The translations under genes and the position numbers were made by a program. A stretch of 64,000 nt of DNA from Brucella rhizosphaerae (GTDB taxonomy: Bacteria; Pseudomonadota; Alphaproteobacteria; Rhizobiales; Rhizobiaceae). The notes under the pieces were generated by a model, which saw only the letters and a list, made by a program, of their open reading frames with translations, was not told the origin of the DNA and made no database searches. Below, in pieces: positions 1-9,088 of the stretch (within the stretch, counting starts at the first letter, position 1; every line of letters starts with the position of its first letter). Location: assembly GCF_002252475.1 (NCBI RefSeq), contig NZ_NNRK01000026.1, forward strand, positions 310,001-374,000, given 5' to 3'.

Positions 1-158
1 GCATGATCGCTGAAACCAATATTGCGGCCACACCCGGTCGCGATTTTGATCCGATTGATGGTCATCGTACCATGCGCTTTTCTTATGCTGGCAAGGTCGA
101 GGAAATGCTGGAAGTGGTGCGCCGCCTCGAAGAATGGCTTCCACAACAAAAAGCTTAA
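1..158 (+). CDS. Pyridoxal-phosphate aminotransferase, C-terminal end (partial)
   Basis: The window opens inside this gene and only about 52 codons are visible, ending at TAA 156-158. The readable end contains DFDPIDGHRTMRFSYAG followed by an amphipathic helix rich in Glu and Leu and the terminus QQKA. The R-F-S-Y-A motif near the end is typical of the small domain of class I/II aspartate-type aminotransferases, where the Arg contacts the substrate carboxylate. Family assignment rests on this short stretch alone, so the substrate cannot be named. It converges with rne, and both probably share the hairpin at 183-211. Confidence 0.7.
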   Translation, partial: MIAETNIAATPGRDFDPIDGHRTMRFSYAGKVEEMLEVVRRLEEWLPQQKA

Positions 159-182
159 GCAAATATCGGCTAAAATAAAAAG

Positions 183-211
183 AAAACCGGCGTTTCCGCC
201 GGTTTTCTTTT
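183..211. terminator. Bidirectional intrinsic terminator between aminotransferase and rne
   Basis: The stem AACCGGCG / CGCCGGTT closes a TTTC loop and is flanked by A-runs on the left and T-runs on the right. It can therefore end both the rightward aminotransferase transcript and the leftward rne transcript, whose stop lies at 235. Confidence 0.85.
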
Positions 212-234
212 GTTCTGTATTAAGTGGCCAGAGC

Positions 235-2994
235 TTAGAAGAAGCTCTTTTTCTGCCACCAACCGCCACGCTTTGGCTTCTGCTCTTCGGTCTCGCTCGA
301 TGTTACGACCGGCTCTGAAACCTTCTGTGGTTCTGTTACGGTAGCAACTTCGGCTTCTACAACAGCATCTTCCACTTCCGGCTTTGCAGCAGCCTTGCGG
401 GTGCGGCGCTTCGGCTTTGAAGCTTCCGCGTCTTCAACCGGTGCGACTGCTTCTACAGGAGCTTCTTCCTCAGCAAGCTTCTTGCGCGAACGTGTCTTGC
501 GTGCTGGCTTCGCAGGCTCTTCTGCCGTTTCAACTGCAACAACATCGTCAGAAGCAACATCTTCGCTTTTCGCAGGCTTGCGACCGCGTGGCTTACGAGC
601 TGGCTTTGCAGGCTTTCCGTCAGCTTCCGCTGCAACTGCTTCCACAGGTGCAACCACATCAACCGTGACGGCTTCTACAGTTACGGTTTCGCTGACGGCG
701 GCTTCTGTAACTTCCGCCTTTGGTGGGAAGACCGGCGTGTAGCCTACTGGCTCGGCATCAGGCACTTGCTTGACCTGAATTTCGTCTTCGCGACGGTTCT
801 TGCGGCCACCACGGCGACCACGACGACGCTTTTTGCGACGATCTTCTTCGCTCTGCGAAGCGTTGCTCTGAGGGCTGGTGTCCTCATCTTCATCGCCATC
901 TTCGTCCGAAGCTTCTGCGCCGGCTTCAGTCTGGTCCGTCTGTTCGCGATCACGACCGCCGCGACGACGGCGACGACGGCGACGCTTGCGATCGCCTTCT
1001 TCGCTGCTTTCTTCGCGAGGTTGTGGTTCAGCCTTGATTTCATCTTCGGCTTCATCGTCCTCAAGCGGAATCTCAGGATCTTCGATGTCATCCTCATAAA
1101 CCATCGGCTGCACAGGCTGGACAGTAATAGGACGTGTCGAAGGCGCACCTTTGTCGATGACAAAGTGCTGATGGCCAACGCTTTCATCTGCATCGATGCT
1201 GATGTTGGCGCCAAAGCGGCCTTCCAGATCAGCAAGCAGCTGGCGCTTGTGGTTCAAAACATAAAGAGCCGATGCGGCAGGGGTGCGAACGACGATGTCG
1301 TAACCCGAATGACGCAGGAGATAATCTTCAATGCCGCGGATGATATGCAGAGCCATTGAGGAGTCAGAACGAATATGTCCTGTACCACCGCAATGCTGGC
1401 AAACCTGCATCGTGCTTTCAAGAACCGATGCGCGGATGCGCTGGCGCGACATTTCCAGAAGACCGAAATGCGATATACGGCCGACCTGAATGCGGGCGCG
1501 GTCGTCCTTGAGGCAATCCTTCATCTTCTTTTCGACAGCGCGGTTGTTGCGCTTTTCTTCCATGTCGATGAAGTCGACAACGATCAGACCGGCAAGGTCG
1601 CGCAGGCGCAGCTGGCGCGCGACTTCTTCGGCGGCTTCCAGATTGGTCTGGAGAGCAGTGTCTTCGATCGAGTGCTCGCGGGTCGAACGGCCCGAGTTTA
1701 CGTCGATCGCAACCAGCGCTTCGGTCTGGTTGATAATGAGATAGCCGCCGGATTTCAGCGTTACCTGTGGCAGAAGCATACGATCAAGCTGTGCTTCAAG
1801 CCCGTAGCGCGTGAAGACAGGAACCGGTTCGCGGTAAGGCTGAACGACCTTGGCATGGCTCGGCATGAGCATGCGCATGAAGTCTTTTGCTTCGCGATAG
1901 CCATTCTCACCAGCGACCAGAATCTCGGTGATGTCCTTATTATAAAGATCACGGATCGAGCGCTTGATCAGACTGCCTTCTTCATAGACGAGGGCAGGCG
2001 CGGTTGATTGCAGCGTCAGCGAACGCACGTTCTCCCACATGCGCATCAGATATTCGTAATCGCGCTTTACTTCGGCCTTGGTGCGGTTTGCACCTGCCGT
2101 GCGTAGGATCACACCCATGCCCTGTGGCACTTCGAGTTCCTTGACGATTTCCTTAAGGCGCTTACGATCCTGTGGATTGATGATCTTACGCGAAATACCA
2201 CCACCGCGTGCGGTGTTTGGCATCAACACGGAATAGCGACCAGCGAGTGACAGATAGGTCGTCAGAGCAGCGCCTTTATTGCCGCGCTCTTCCTTGACCA
2301 CCTGCACCAGAATGATCTGGCGGCGCTTGATGACTTCCTGAATGTTGTATTGACGGCGATTGGTACGGCTGTGCGAAGGAAGTTCTTCCATCGCATCCTC
2401 GGAACCAACCGATTCAACCATGTCTTCTTCGTTCTCGACGTCCGAATCGTCATCATCGTCGCTGTTGTCAGTGTCGATGGCTTCGGAAATCACATGACCA
2501 GCCTGCTTCATCAGCGCAATGGCTGGTGTGCCAGGCACATAGTTTTCAAAAGCAGGGCCAACAGGTTCTGCCGCAGGCACGCCGTTGCGGGCTACGTTTG
2601 ATTGCGAATCACCATTCTGACCATCACGACGTCCACGACGGCGATTGCGGCGCGAACGATCATTGTTCTTTGCCTTCGGTTCGTCTTCGTCGTCCTCACT
2701 GCGGGCTGCTTTGGCTTCCGCTTCGAGTAGCGCCAAACGGTCGGCAACCGGGATCTGATAATAATCCGGATGGATTTCAGAGAATGCGAGGAAGCCATGG
2801 CGATTGCCGCCATATTCCACGAATGCAGCCTGAAGAGATGGTTCGACGCGTGTAACGCGTGCGAGATAAATATTACCCTTTAGCTGCTTCTTGTGCTCTG
2901 ACTCGAAGTCGAATTCTTCAATCTTGTTGCCACGCGTTACGATAACGCGGGTCTCCTCCGGGTGGGAGGCATCTATAAGCATTTTGTTGGACAT
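235..2994 (-). CDS. rne: Ribonuclease E/G family endoribonuclease
   Basis: This is RNase E, the core endonuclease of mRNA decay and rRNA processing and the scaffold of the degradosome. The 919 residues begin with an S1-type region (KGNIYLARVTRVEPSLQAAFVEY). That region is split by a long acidic/basic low-complexity insertion at about residues 90-220, as in other alphaproteobacterial enzymes. The catalytic core follows, with metal-binding AIDVNSG and IVVDFIDM motifs and the zinc-link CQHCGGTG. The last third is disordered, with Arg-rich blocks (RRRRRRRRGG, KKRRRGRRGG) and Ala/Glu/Val repeats. The extreme C-terminus, KRGGWWQKKSFF, resembles the GWW peptide that binds PNPase in Caulobacter RNase E. 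The start ATG at 2994 is preceded by a long structured leader, which suggests autoregulation as in E. coli rne. Confidence 0.97.
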   Translation of the reverse strand: MSNKMLIDASHPEETRVIVTRGNKIEEFDFESEHKKQLKGNIYLARVTRVEPSLQAAFVEYGGNRHGFLAFSEIHPDYYQIPVADRLALLEAEAKAARSEDDEDEPKAKNNDRSRRNRRRGRRDGQNGDSQSNVARNGVPAAEPVGPAFENYVPGTPAIALMKQAGHVISEAIDTDNSDDDDDSDVENEEDMVESVGSEDAMEELPSHSRTNRRQYNIQEVIKRRQIILVQVVKEERGNKGAALTTYLSLAGRYSVLMPNTARGGGISRKIINPQDRKRLKEIVKELEVPQGMGVILRTAGANRTKAEVKRDYEYLMRMWENVRSLTLQSTAPALVYEEGSLIKRSIRDLYNKDITEILVAGENGYREAKDFMRMLMPSHAKVVQPYREPVPVFTRYGLEAQLDRMLLPQVTLKSGGYLIINQTEALVAIDVNSGRSTREHSIEDTALQTNLEAAEEVARQLRLRDLAGLIVVDFIDMEEKRNNRAVEKKMKDCLKDDRARIQVGRISHFGLLEMSRQRIRASVLESTMQVCQHCGGTGHIRSDSSMALHIIRGIEDYLLRHSGYDIVVRTPAASALYVLNHKRQLLADLEGRFGANISIDADESVGHQHFVIDKGAPSTRPITVQPVQPMVYEDDIEDPEIPLEDDEAEDEIKAEPQPREESSEEGDRKRRRRRRRRGGRDREQTDQTEAGAEASDEDGDEDEDTSPQSNASQSEEDRRKKRRRGRRGGRKNRREDEIQVKQVPDAEPVGYTPVFPPKAEVTEAAVSETVTVEAVTVDVVAPVEAVAAEADGKPAKPARKPRGRKPAKSEDVASDDVVAVETAEEPAKPARKTRSRKKLAEEEAPVEAVAPVEDAEASKPKRRTRKAAAKPEVEDAVVEAEVATVTEPQKVSEPVVTSSETEEQKPKRGGWWQKKSFF

Positions 2995-3008
2995 TAGTGT
3001 CTTTCCTG

Positions 3009-3039
3009 CCGGCGCTAGGACGCAAGCCGCGTGCGCCGG
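3009..3039 (-). promoter_or_regulatory. Stem-loop in the rne 5' leader
   Basis: A perfect 7-bp GC stem (CCGGCGC/GCGCCGG) with a 17-base loop sits 15-45 bases upstream of the rne start codon. It would be in the 5' untranslated region of rne mRNA. E. coli rne is autoregulated through leader hairpins. A similar role here is an inference, as the sequence is not the enterobacterial element. Confidence 0.45.
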
Positions 3040-3583
3040 ACGAAACCCTGAAGGCTGTCGTCCTGGCTGGGATGCATCTGCCGAATGATATTGGGTTCGT
3101 CGGAATAAAAGCTGCTGTCCTTACGCGCGATGGCCTCGTGGCGATCACGGTCTTCAGGCTTGCAATGGTCAGTCTTGCTTGACCCATAGCTGTTCCGAAC
3201 GAAACGACCTCATATATGACCCGAAAAAGCCGGGCCGACCTCTTTGCTCTTTCAGAGCGCTGGCGACAGCGCGTATCATTGCGCAGTCGGCCGATTAAAA
3301 AACGGAGGCGGCAGGGGAGCCGTATTCCGTTGAATTCTGTGCGGGTTATTGGGTGGTGAACTTAATACACCACTGTTTTTGCTATCTTTCCTCGCGCTCC
3401 GTTTTGAAAACCGGCAAACGATTCTGACAGCTACTCCATAACCTACCTTAGCTTTTATGGTGTCGTTTGAACTATGACAAGTATGAATATCAGTTGACAC
3501 CTTCATCGTAATTTTGCCGAAAGGTGATTATAGAGCTCAAATAGGCCTGATGAGGCCAAGAAATGCGGGCGTAAAAGCCTTCG

Positions 3584-3591
3584 TTAACCAT
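3584..3591 (+). promoter_or_regulatory. Candidate CtrA half site upstream of amiC
   Basis: TTAACCAT matches the half-site form of the CtrA cell-cycle regulator target in alphaproteobacteria. It lies 136 bases before the preferred amiC start. An 8-base match alone is weak evidence; a cell-division amidase is a plausible CtrA target. Confidence 0.3.
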
Positions 3592-3726
3592 AATTTTGTA
3601 CGGATAGATTTATGAAGTGCGCGCAATCACAGGCTATGGCGTAAATGTCCGGCCCAAGATTATTCCATACTGTTTAGATCGCGATTACGGATGCATTCTC
3701 TGAGCAATAGAAACGGAAGCCAAATA

Positions 3727-4959
3727 ATGTCAGCTGTGCGATCGGTATCCGTGCTGCTGGTGATGATGTGCGCCGCTTTTTTTCACATTGGCTCGGCCAT
3801 GGCCGCCGAGACTGGCAAAGCTCCGCTCTCAGCGCTCACCTATCGTATGGCCGGTGACGATTTGCGCATGCGTGTTGTCGTCATGTTTGATCGGGAGCCC
3901 GAATTCTCGACGCTGATGTTCGATAACCCACATCGGCTGGTTTTTGATCTTCCGGACACGCGTTTCGGTTTCGATGAAAAAAGCCTGGCGGCGAGGGGGA
4001 TTGTCTCCCATGTTCGTTATGGGCTGGTTGGAAATAACCGTTCGCGTCTCATTCTTACGTTGCGTGGCCCGTTTAACGTCGAAAATATTCAGGTGATCAA
4101 GAACGAAACCGCTCCGGGCTATCGCCTTGTTGCAGATATCGTCGCGTCATCTGATCGTGAGTTTGCTGCCAGGCTTGCGGCTCAGCACGATGTCACCGGG
4201 TCGACCGAACGGAAACAGGGAACAGGGAACGCAGTTCTCTCGTCGCAGACCAGCGGCGCGCGTCCGTTCATTGTGATGGTTGACCCTGGTCATGGCGGTA
4301 TCGATAGCGGCGCAGAAAGTCTGAGTGGCATCAAGGAGAAGGATCTGACACTCGCTTTCGGGCAGGAGTTGCGTGATCGCCTGGCGAAGGAAAAGAACAT
4401 CAAAGTTTTGATGACCCGGGATGATGACACATTTCTTCGTCTATCGGAGCGTGTGCGTCTGGCACGCCAGCACGAGGCTGATCTTTTCATTTCGATTCAT
4501 GCAGATACGATCAATCAGACCGATATTCGCGGCGCGACGGTTTATACTATCTCCGATAAGGCATCTGACTCTGTCGCACGTGCGATGGCTGAGCGTGAAA
4601 ACAAATCTGACAGTATTGGCGGAGCGGTTCAGGAAGAATTGCCGGAAGTCGCCGACATTCTGCTAGACCTCACCAGACGTGAGACGCACACATTCTCTTT
4701 GAGCTTTGCTGAAAAGGTTATCAATGCCCTTCAAGGGGAAGTGAACCTGATCAACAACCCGCATCGCTTTGCTGGATTTCAGGTTCTGCGAGCGCCTGAT
4801 GTGCCGTCGGTGCTGATTGAGATTGGTTATCTTTCCAATGCCGAGGATGAGAAGTTGATCAGCAATCCGGAGTGGCGTCGCAAACTGGCTGATCGCATAG
4901 CCCGGGCAATAAAAGCGTTTGAAGCGCAAAAGCATCCGGACACTTTGTCAAAAGGCTAG
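3727..4959 (+). CDS. amiC: N-acetylmuramoyl-L-alanine amidase (AMIN + Amidase_3)
   Basis: This is a periplasmic zinc amidase that cleaves the peptide stem from MurNAc during daughter-cell separation. I chose ATG 3727 (410 residues) because GGAAG lies at the right distance; an in-frame ATG at 3691 would add 12 residues without a good site. A signal peptide (VLLVMMCAAFFHIGSAMAAE) is followed by an N-terminal AMIN domain (about residues 35-130) that targets the division site. After a short linker comes Amidase_3 with the zinc ligands in VDPGHGGIDSGA, IKEKDL and FISIHADT, and the catalytic Glu in VLIEIGYLSN. It lies just upstream of the PBP1A gene in the same direction, about 250 bases apart, which fits a shared cell-wall role. 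Confidence 0.95.
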   Translation: MSAVRSVSVLLVMMCAAFFHIGSAMAAETGKAPLSALTYRMAGDDLRMRVVVMFDREPEFSTLMFDNPHRLVFDLPDTRFGFDEKSLAARGIVSHVRYGLVGNNRSRLILTLRGPFNVENIQVIKNETAPGYRLVADIVASSDREFAARLAAQHDVTGSTERKQGTGNAVLSSQTSGARPFIVMVDPGHGGIDSGAESLSGIKEKDLTLAFGQELRDRLAKEKNIKVLMTRDDDTFLRLSERVRLARQHEADLFISIHADTINQTDIRGATVYTISDKASDSVARAMAERENKSDSIGGAVQEELPEVADILLDLTRRETHTFSLSFAEKVINALQGEVNLINNPHRFAGFQVLRAPDVPSVLIEIGYLSNAEDEKLISNPEWRRKLADRIARAIKAFEAQKHPDTLSKG

Positions 4960-5211
4960 AATTATGTAATGTTTAGCGGGGCTTCATATTTACCCCTGCT
5001 TATAAGATGCATGGTTGCAACAGTTTTGTGTATTTTTGTCGTTGCCCTGCATTTGCATGCGTTTAATTGGTAAAAACACGGAAACGATCTTGCCTTTGAC
5101 GCATTTGATGGTCACTAAACCATCTGTTGCCAATACGGCATTGATCGACGGGCACTTGATTTGACTGCTCCCTTATTTTTGCGACTGATCTGAAGGCAGG
5201 ATTCCGGATTT

Positions 5212-7677
5212 ATGGTAAGGCTTATCGGATATTTCTTCGGGATTGGAACCGTTCTGGCGCTTCTGGTGGCCGGCGGTGTTGCCATCTATATCGGAAGCCT
5301 CACAAAGGAACTGCCCGATTACGAAGTGCTCGCTAAGTACGAGCCGCCTGTCATGACGCGTGTGCATGCGTCGGACGGTAGCCTTATGGCGGAATATGCG
5401 CGTGAACGCCGCATGTATCTGCCGATCCAGGCTGTACCTAACCGCGTCAAAGCCGCCTTTATTTCAGCCGAAGATAAGAGCTTCTATGAGCATCACGGCC
5501 TCGATTTTGGTGGTCTTGCCCGTGCGATTCTGACCAATGTGAAGAACCTTGGATCAGGTCGTCGTCCTGTTGGCGCGTCCACGATTACGCAGCAGGTCGC
5601 AAAGAACTTCCTTCTGAGCTCGAACCAGACCTATGACCGCAAGATTAAAGAAGCGATTCTTGCGATGCGCATTGAGCAGGCTTATTCCAAGGATCGCATT
5701 CTTGAGCTCTATCTCAACGAGATTTTCTTTGGTCTGGGCTCTTATGGTATCGCCAGTGCTGCGCTGACTTATTTTGATAAATCGGTTGGTGAGCTGAGCA
5801 TCGCTGAAACGGCTTATCTGGCAGCGTTGCCAAAAGGTCCGAATAACTACCATCCGTTCCGTTTCCCTGAACGCGCGATTGAACGCCGCAACTGGGTTAT
5901 CGATCGTATGGCTGAAAACGGCTACATCACGACACAGGAAGCCGAAGAATCCAAGAAAGAGCCGCTGGGCGTAAAGACCCGCACAGCGACGCATTACCTG
6001 TTCGCTTCTGAATATTTCAGTGAAGAAGTGCGCCGCCAGATCATCCAGAAATATGGCGTCGATGCACTTTATGAGGGCGGTCTTTCGGTTCGTACCACGC
6101 TAAACCCAACCATGCAGGTTGAAGCGCGCAAGTCGCTGCAGGCTGCATTGCTTCGTTACGACGAAGCACGTGGCTGGCGTGGACCTTTGAAGCACGCTGA
6201 GCTTGGCAGTGACTGGGCTGGTGCTTTTGGTGACCTTCAAGCCTATCCTGACGTGCCTGAATGGCAGTTGGCTGTTGTCTTGAACGTTTCGGCAGCTGGT
6301 GCCGATATCGGTCTGCAGCCAGCTATTGAGGGTTCGGGATCGCGCAGTAAAGAGCGTACACGCGCGTTTATCGCTGCTGACGACATGAAGTGGGCGATGC
6401 GCGTTACCAATATTGGTGGCAAGCGTGGCAGCGCGAAATCGCCTGAAGGTGTTCTGAACGCTGGCGACGTTGTTTATGTTTCGAAAATCGGTGAAGGTGA
6501 ATCCCGCTTCCGCCTCCAGCAACCGCCAAAGCTTCAGGGTGCACTGGTCGCTATGGACCCGCATACCGGTCGTGTTCTGTCGATGGTGGGCGGCTTCTCC
6601 TTCGGTGAATCCGAATTCAACCGTGCAACGCAGGCCTATCGTCAGCCGGGATCGTCGTTCAAGCCGTTCGTCTATGCTGCTGCTCTTGATAATGGCTACA
6701 CACCAGCATCCGTTGTTCTGGATGGTCCACTTGAAGTCAATCAGGGTGGAGCGCTTGGTGTTTGGGCTCCGAAAAATTATTCCGGCAAATTCTCTGGTCC
6801 TTCGACCCTTCGTTACGGTATCGAACAATCACGTAACGTTATGACTGTGCGTCTTGCACAGGACATGGGTATGAAGACTGTCGCAGAATATGCGGAACGC
6901 TTCGGTATTTACGACAAGATGCTGCCGGTCCTGTCCATGGCGCTTGGTGCAGGCGAAACCACGGTTCTTCGCATGGTCACGGCTTATTCCGTTATCGCGA
7001 ATGGCGGGCAGAGCATTACACCTTCAATGATCGACCGCATTCAGGACCGTTACGGCAAGACCGTCTTTAAGCACGACGCGCGCCAGTGCGAAGGCTGTAA
7101 CGCTCAGCAATGGTCAAATCAGGAAGAGCCGACACTGATCGATAATCGCGATCAGGTACTCGATCCTATGACTGCGTATCAGATTACTTCGATGATGGAA
7201 GGCGTTGTGCAGCGTGGTACTGCACAGCTGTTGAAGAGCCTTGATCGTCCGCTTGCTGGTAAGACCGGCACAACGAATGACGAAAAAGACGCCTGGTTTG
7301 TCGGTTTTACACCTGATCTGGTTGTGGGTGTTTTCATGGGCTACGACACGCCAACTCCACTTGGACGTGGCGGCACGGGTGGTGGCTTGGCTGCACCTGT
7401 CTTTAAAGAGTTCATGAGCCAGGCATTGGTCAATACACCCAAAGTCGATTTCCGTGTTCCGGAAGGCATGACGCTGATTGCGATCAACCGTAAGACAGGC
7501 ATGCGCACCAATCAGGGTGATCCAAACCTCATTATGGAAGCGTTCAAGCCTGGCACTGGCCCTTCTGACAGCTATTCAGTTATCGGGATGGATCAATTCC
7601 GTGAGGGATCACCGGTCCAGCCGCAATCGCCACAGGCGACCCGTGCGATCAATTCGGGTTCTGGCGGACTTTACTGA
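5212..7677 (+). CDS. mrcA: Penicillin-binding protein 1A (bifunctional class A PBP)
   Basis: This inner-membrane enzyme polymerises glycan strands and cross-links peptides. The 821-residue protein has a short cytoplasmic start, one membrane helix (about residues 4-26), and a GT51 glycosyltransferase domain with EDKSFYEHHGLD (catalytic Glu) and the TITQQVAKN motif. An OB-like insert follows, then a transpeptidase domain. The transpeptidase motifs are present: SSFK at 481-484 (nucleophile Ser481), SRN around residue 540 and KTGTTN around residue 684. The C-terminal tail is rich in Ser, Gly and Gln. It follows amiC and precedes prfB on the same strand. No key residue appears missing. Confidence 0.97.
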   Translation: MVRLIGYFFGIGTVLALLVAGGVAIYIGSLTKELPDYEVLAKYEPPVMTRVHASDGSLMAEYARERRMYLPIQAVPNRVKAAFISAEDKSFYEHHGLDFGGLARAILTNVKNLGSGRRPVGASTITQQVAKNFLLSSNQTYDRKIKEAILAMRIEQAYSKDRILELYLNEIFFGLGSYGIASAALTYFDKSVGELSIAETAYLAALPKGPNNYHPFRFPERAIERRNWVIDRMAENGYITTQEAEESKKEPLGVKTRTATHYLFASEYFSEEVRRQIIQKYGVDALYEGGLSVRTTLNPTMQVEARKSLQAALLRYDEARGWRGPLKHAELGSDWAGAFGDLQAYPDVPEWQLAVVLNVSAAGADIGLQPAIEGSGSRSKERTRAFIAADDMKWAMRVTNIGGKRGSAKSPEGVLNAGDVVYVSKIGEGESRFRLQQPPKLQGALVAMDPHTGRVLSMVGGFSFGESEFNRATQAYRQPGSSFKPFVYAAALDNGYTPASVVLDGPLEVNQGGALGVWAPKNYSGKFSGPSTLRYGIEQSRNVMTVRLAQDMGMKTVAEYAERFGIYDKMLPVLSMALGAGETTVLRMVTAYSVIANGGQSITPSMIDRIQDRYGKTVFKHDARQCEGCNAQQWSNQEEPTLIDNRDQVLDPMTAYQITSMMEGVVQRGTAQLLKSLDRPLAGKTGTTNDEKDAWFVGFTPDLVVGVFMGYDTPTPLGRGGTGGGLAAPVFKEFMSQALVNTPKVDFRVPEGMTLIAINRKTGMRTNQGDPNLIMEAFKPGTGPSDSYSVIGMDQFREGSPVQPQSPQATRAINSGSGGLY

Positions 7678-7871
7678 CCTATCCCCCTTTACACTGCGTC
7701 GCGTGCTAATTATGGTCCGCGGCGCTTGAATGGCTTTCATGTCTTAGCCTTCTTGCGTTGAGGCAGAGCGCTTTTCTTTATGTGATGCGCTTCGGAACAA
7801 TATGGATCGCTATGCGAACCTCTGTTCTCTCTCTCCACCTATGACTGACTTATTGAAGGAACGATTTGCCC

Positions 7872-9000
7872 ATGCGCGCGGAAATCGAGACGCTGGTTGA
7901 CGAAATCCAGCAGGCCATAAGCCTGCTGAGGAGGCATCTTTGACTGGGATCAGGCAATTAAACGTCTGGGCTATCTGAATCAGAGAGCTGAAGACCCCAC
8001 CCTTTGGAATGATGCCCAGGAAGCCCAGAAGCTGATGCGCGAGCGCCAGCAGCTGGAAGATAGCATCAACGGCATTAACACGCTGAAACAGACGCTTAAT
8101 GACAGTGTCGAACTCATCGCCATGGGCGAAGAGGAAGGCGACAAGTCGATTATTGCTGATGCGGAAAACACAATCCGCGAATTGAAGCAGGAAGTCGACA
8201 GGCGGCAGATTGACATGCTGCTTTCTGGTGAAGCGGATGCGAACGACACCTATCTTGAAGTACATGCCGGTGCAGGTGGTACGGAAAGCCAGGATTGGGC
8301 ATCCATGCTTCTGCGCATGTATACACGTTGGGCTGAGCGCAGTGGACGCAAGGTCGAAGTGATGGAAGTGCATTACGGCGAAGAAGCCGGCATCAAATCA
8401 GCATCGCTCCTGATCAAAGGCCACAATTCCTACGGGATGGCAAAGACGGAATCAGGCGTTCATCGTCTGGTGCGTATTTCGCCTTACGATTCGAATGCAC
8501 GTCGCCATACTTCGTTTGCGAGTATCTGGGTTTATCCGGTTATCGATGACAATATCGATGTGCAGGTGACTGAAGCCGATGTTCGTATCGATACCTATCG
8601 CGCTTCGGGCGCGGGCGGTCAGCACGTCAATACAACGGATTCGGCCGTGCGTATTACGCATATTGCCACCGGTATTGTTGTGCAGTGTCAGGCTGAACGG
8701 TCGCAGCACAAGAACCGCGAAAAAGCATGGTCGATGTTGCGCGCTCGTCTTTACGAAAATGAGCTGAAAAAGCGTGAAGAAGCGACTGATGCTGCCAATG
8801 CCAGCAAGACTGAGATCGGTTGGGGACATCAGATTCGTTCTTACGTTTTGCAGCCATACCAGTTGGTCAAAGACCTGCGTACGGGTGTTGAAAGCACCAA
8901 TCCGCAGGAAGTGCTCGATGGTGCCGTTACGCCGTTCATGGAAGCCGCACTTGCTCACCGCATTCATGGCGGTGCTGAACTCATCGAAGATATCGATTGA
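7872..9000 (+). CDS. prfB: Peptide chain release factor 2 with programmed +1 frameshift
   Basis: RF2 releases the finished peptide at UGA and UAA stops. The gene starts at ATG 7872 and reads 23 codons to an in-frame TGA at 7941-7943. It continues in the +1 frame from GAC 7942, giving about 375 residues in total. The junction AGGAGG-CAT-CTTTGAC has the internal Shine-Dalgarno, three-base spacer and slippery CTT-TGA-C of the classical prfB autoregulation site. The downstream part has the catalytic GAGGQHVN motif. The codon-recognition tripeptide SPF of E. coli reads SPY here ([15 protein letters not shown]). Calling only the downstream open frame from 8035 would truncate the protein by about 54 residues. 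Confidence 0.96.
7932..7944 (+). promoter_or_regulatory. prfB: prfB programmed ribosomal frameshift site
   Basis: AGGAGG upstream of CTTTGAC, with TGA as the zero-frame stop, forms the recoding signal. When RF2 is scarce the ribosome pauses at the poor TGA-C context and slips +1 on CTT. When RF2 is abundant it terminates after 23 residues. The sequence shows the full signal; the autoregulatory mechanism is known from the family. Confidence 0.95.
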
Positions 9001-9023
9001 TACTTTGAGAGAGCCATATTCTG

Positions 9024-9052
9024 AAAAACCCGGCCTTGTGCCGGGTTTTTTG
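9024..9052 (+). terminator. Intrinsic terminator after prfB
   Basis: AAAAACCCGGC-CTTGT-GCCGGGTTTTTT: a GC-rich stem followed by six T, 24 bases after the prfB stop. The flanking A-run means it can also work for the converging gene ending at 9089. Confidence 0.9.
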
Positions 9053-9088
9053 TTGCTGATTATAGATCGGTTTCAAACAGAGTTCCGT

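Larger units (their letters stand above)
2995..3726. other. Long intergenic region: rne leader and amiC promoter
   Basis: About 730 bases separate the divergent rne and amiC starts, and no convincing gene lies in them. The part next to rne can form strong hairpins: CCGGCGC 3009-3015 with GCGCCGG 3033-3039, and GCGCTG 3257-3262 with CAGCGC 3267-3272. The part next to amiC is AT-richer and carries TTAACCAT at 3584-3591, a CtrA-type half site. Short open frames here have no ribosome-binding sites and look random. Confidence 0.6.

Noticed and set aside
384-1359. Several rightward open frames opposite the 3' end of rne
   Set aside because: They mirror the repetitive Ala/Arg/Glu codons of the RNase E tail and have no ribosome sites.
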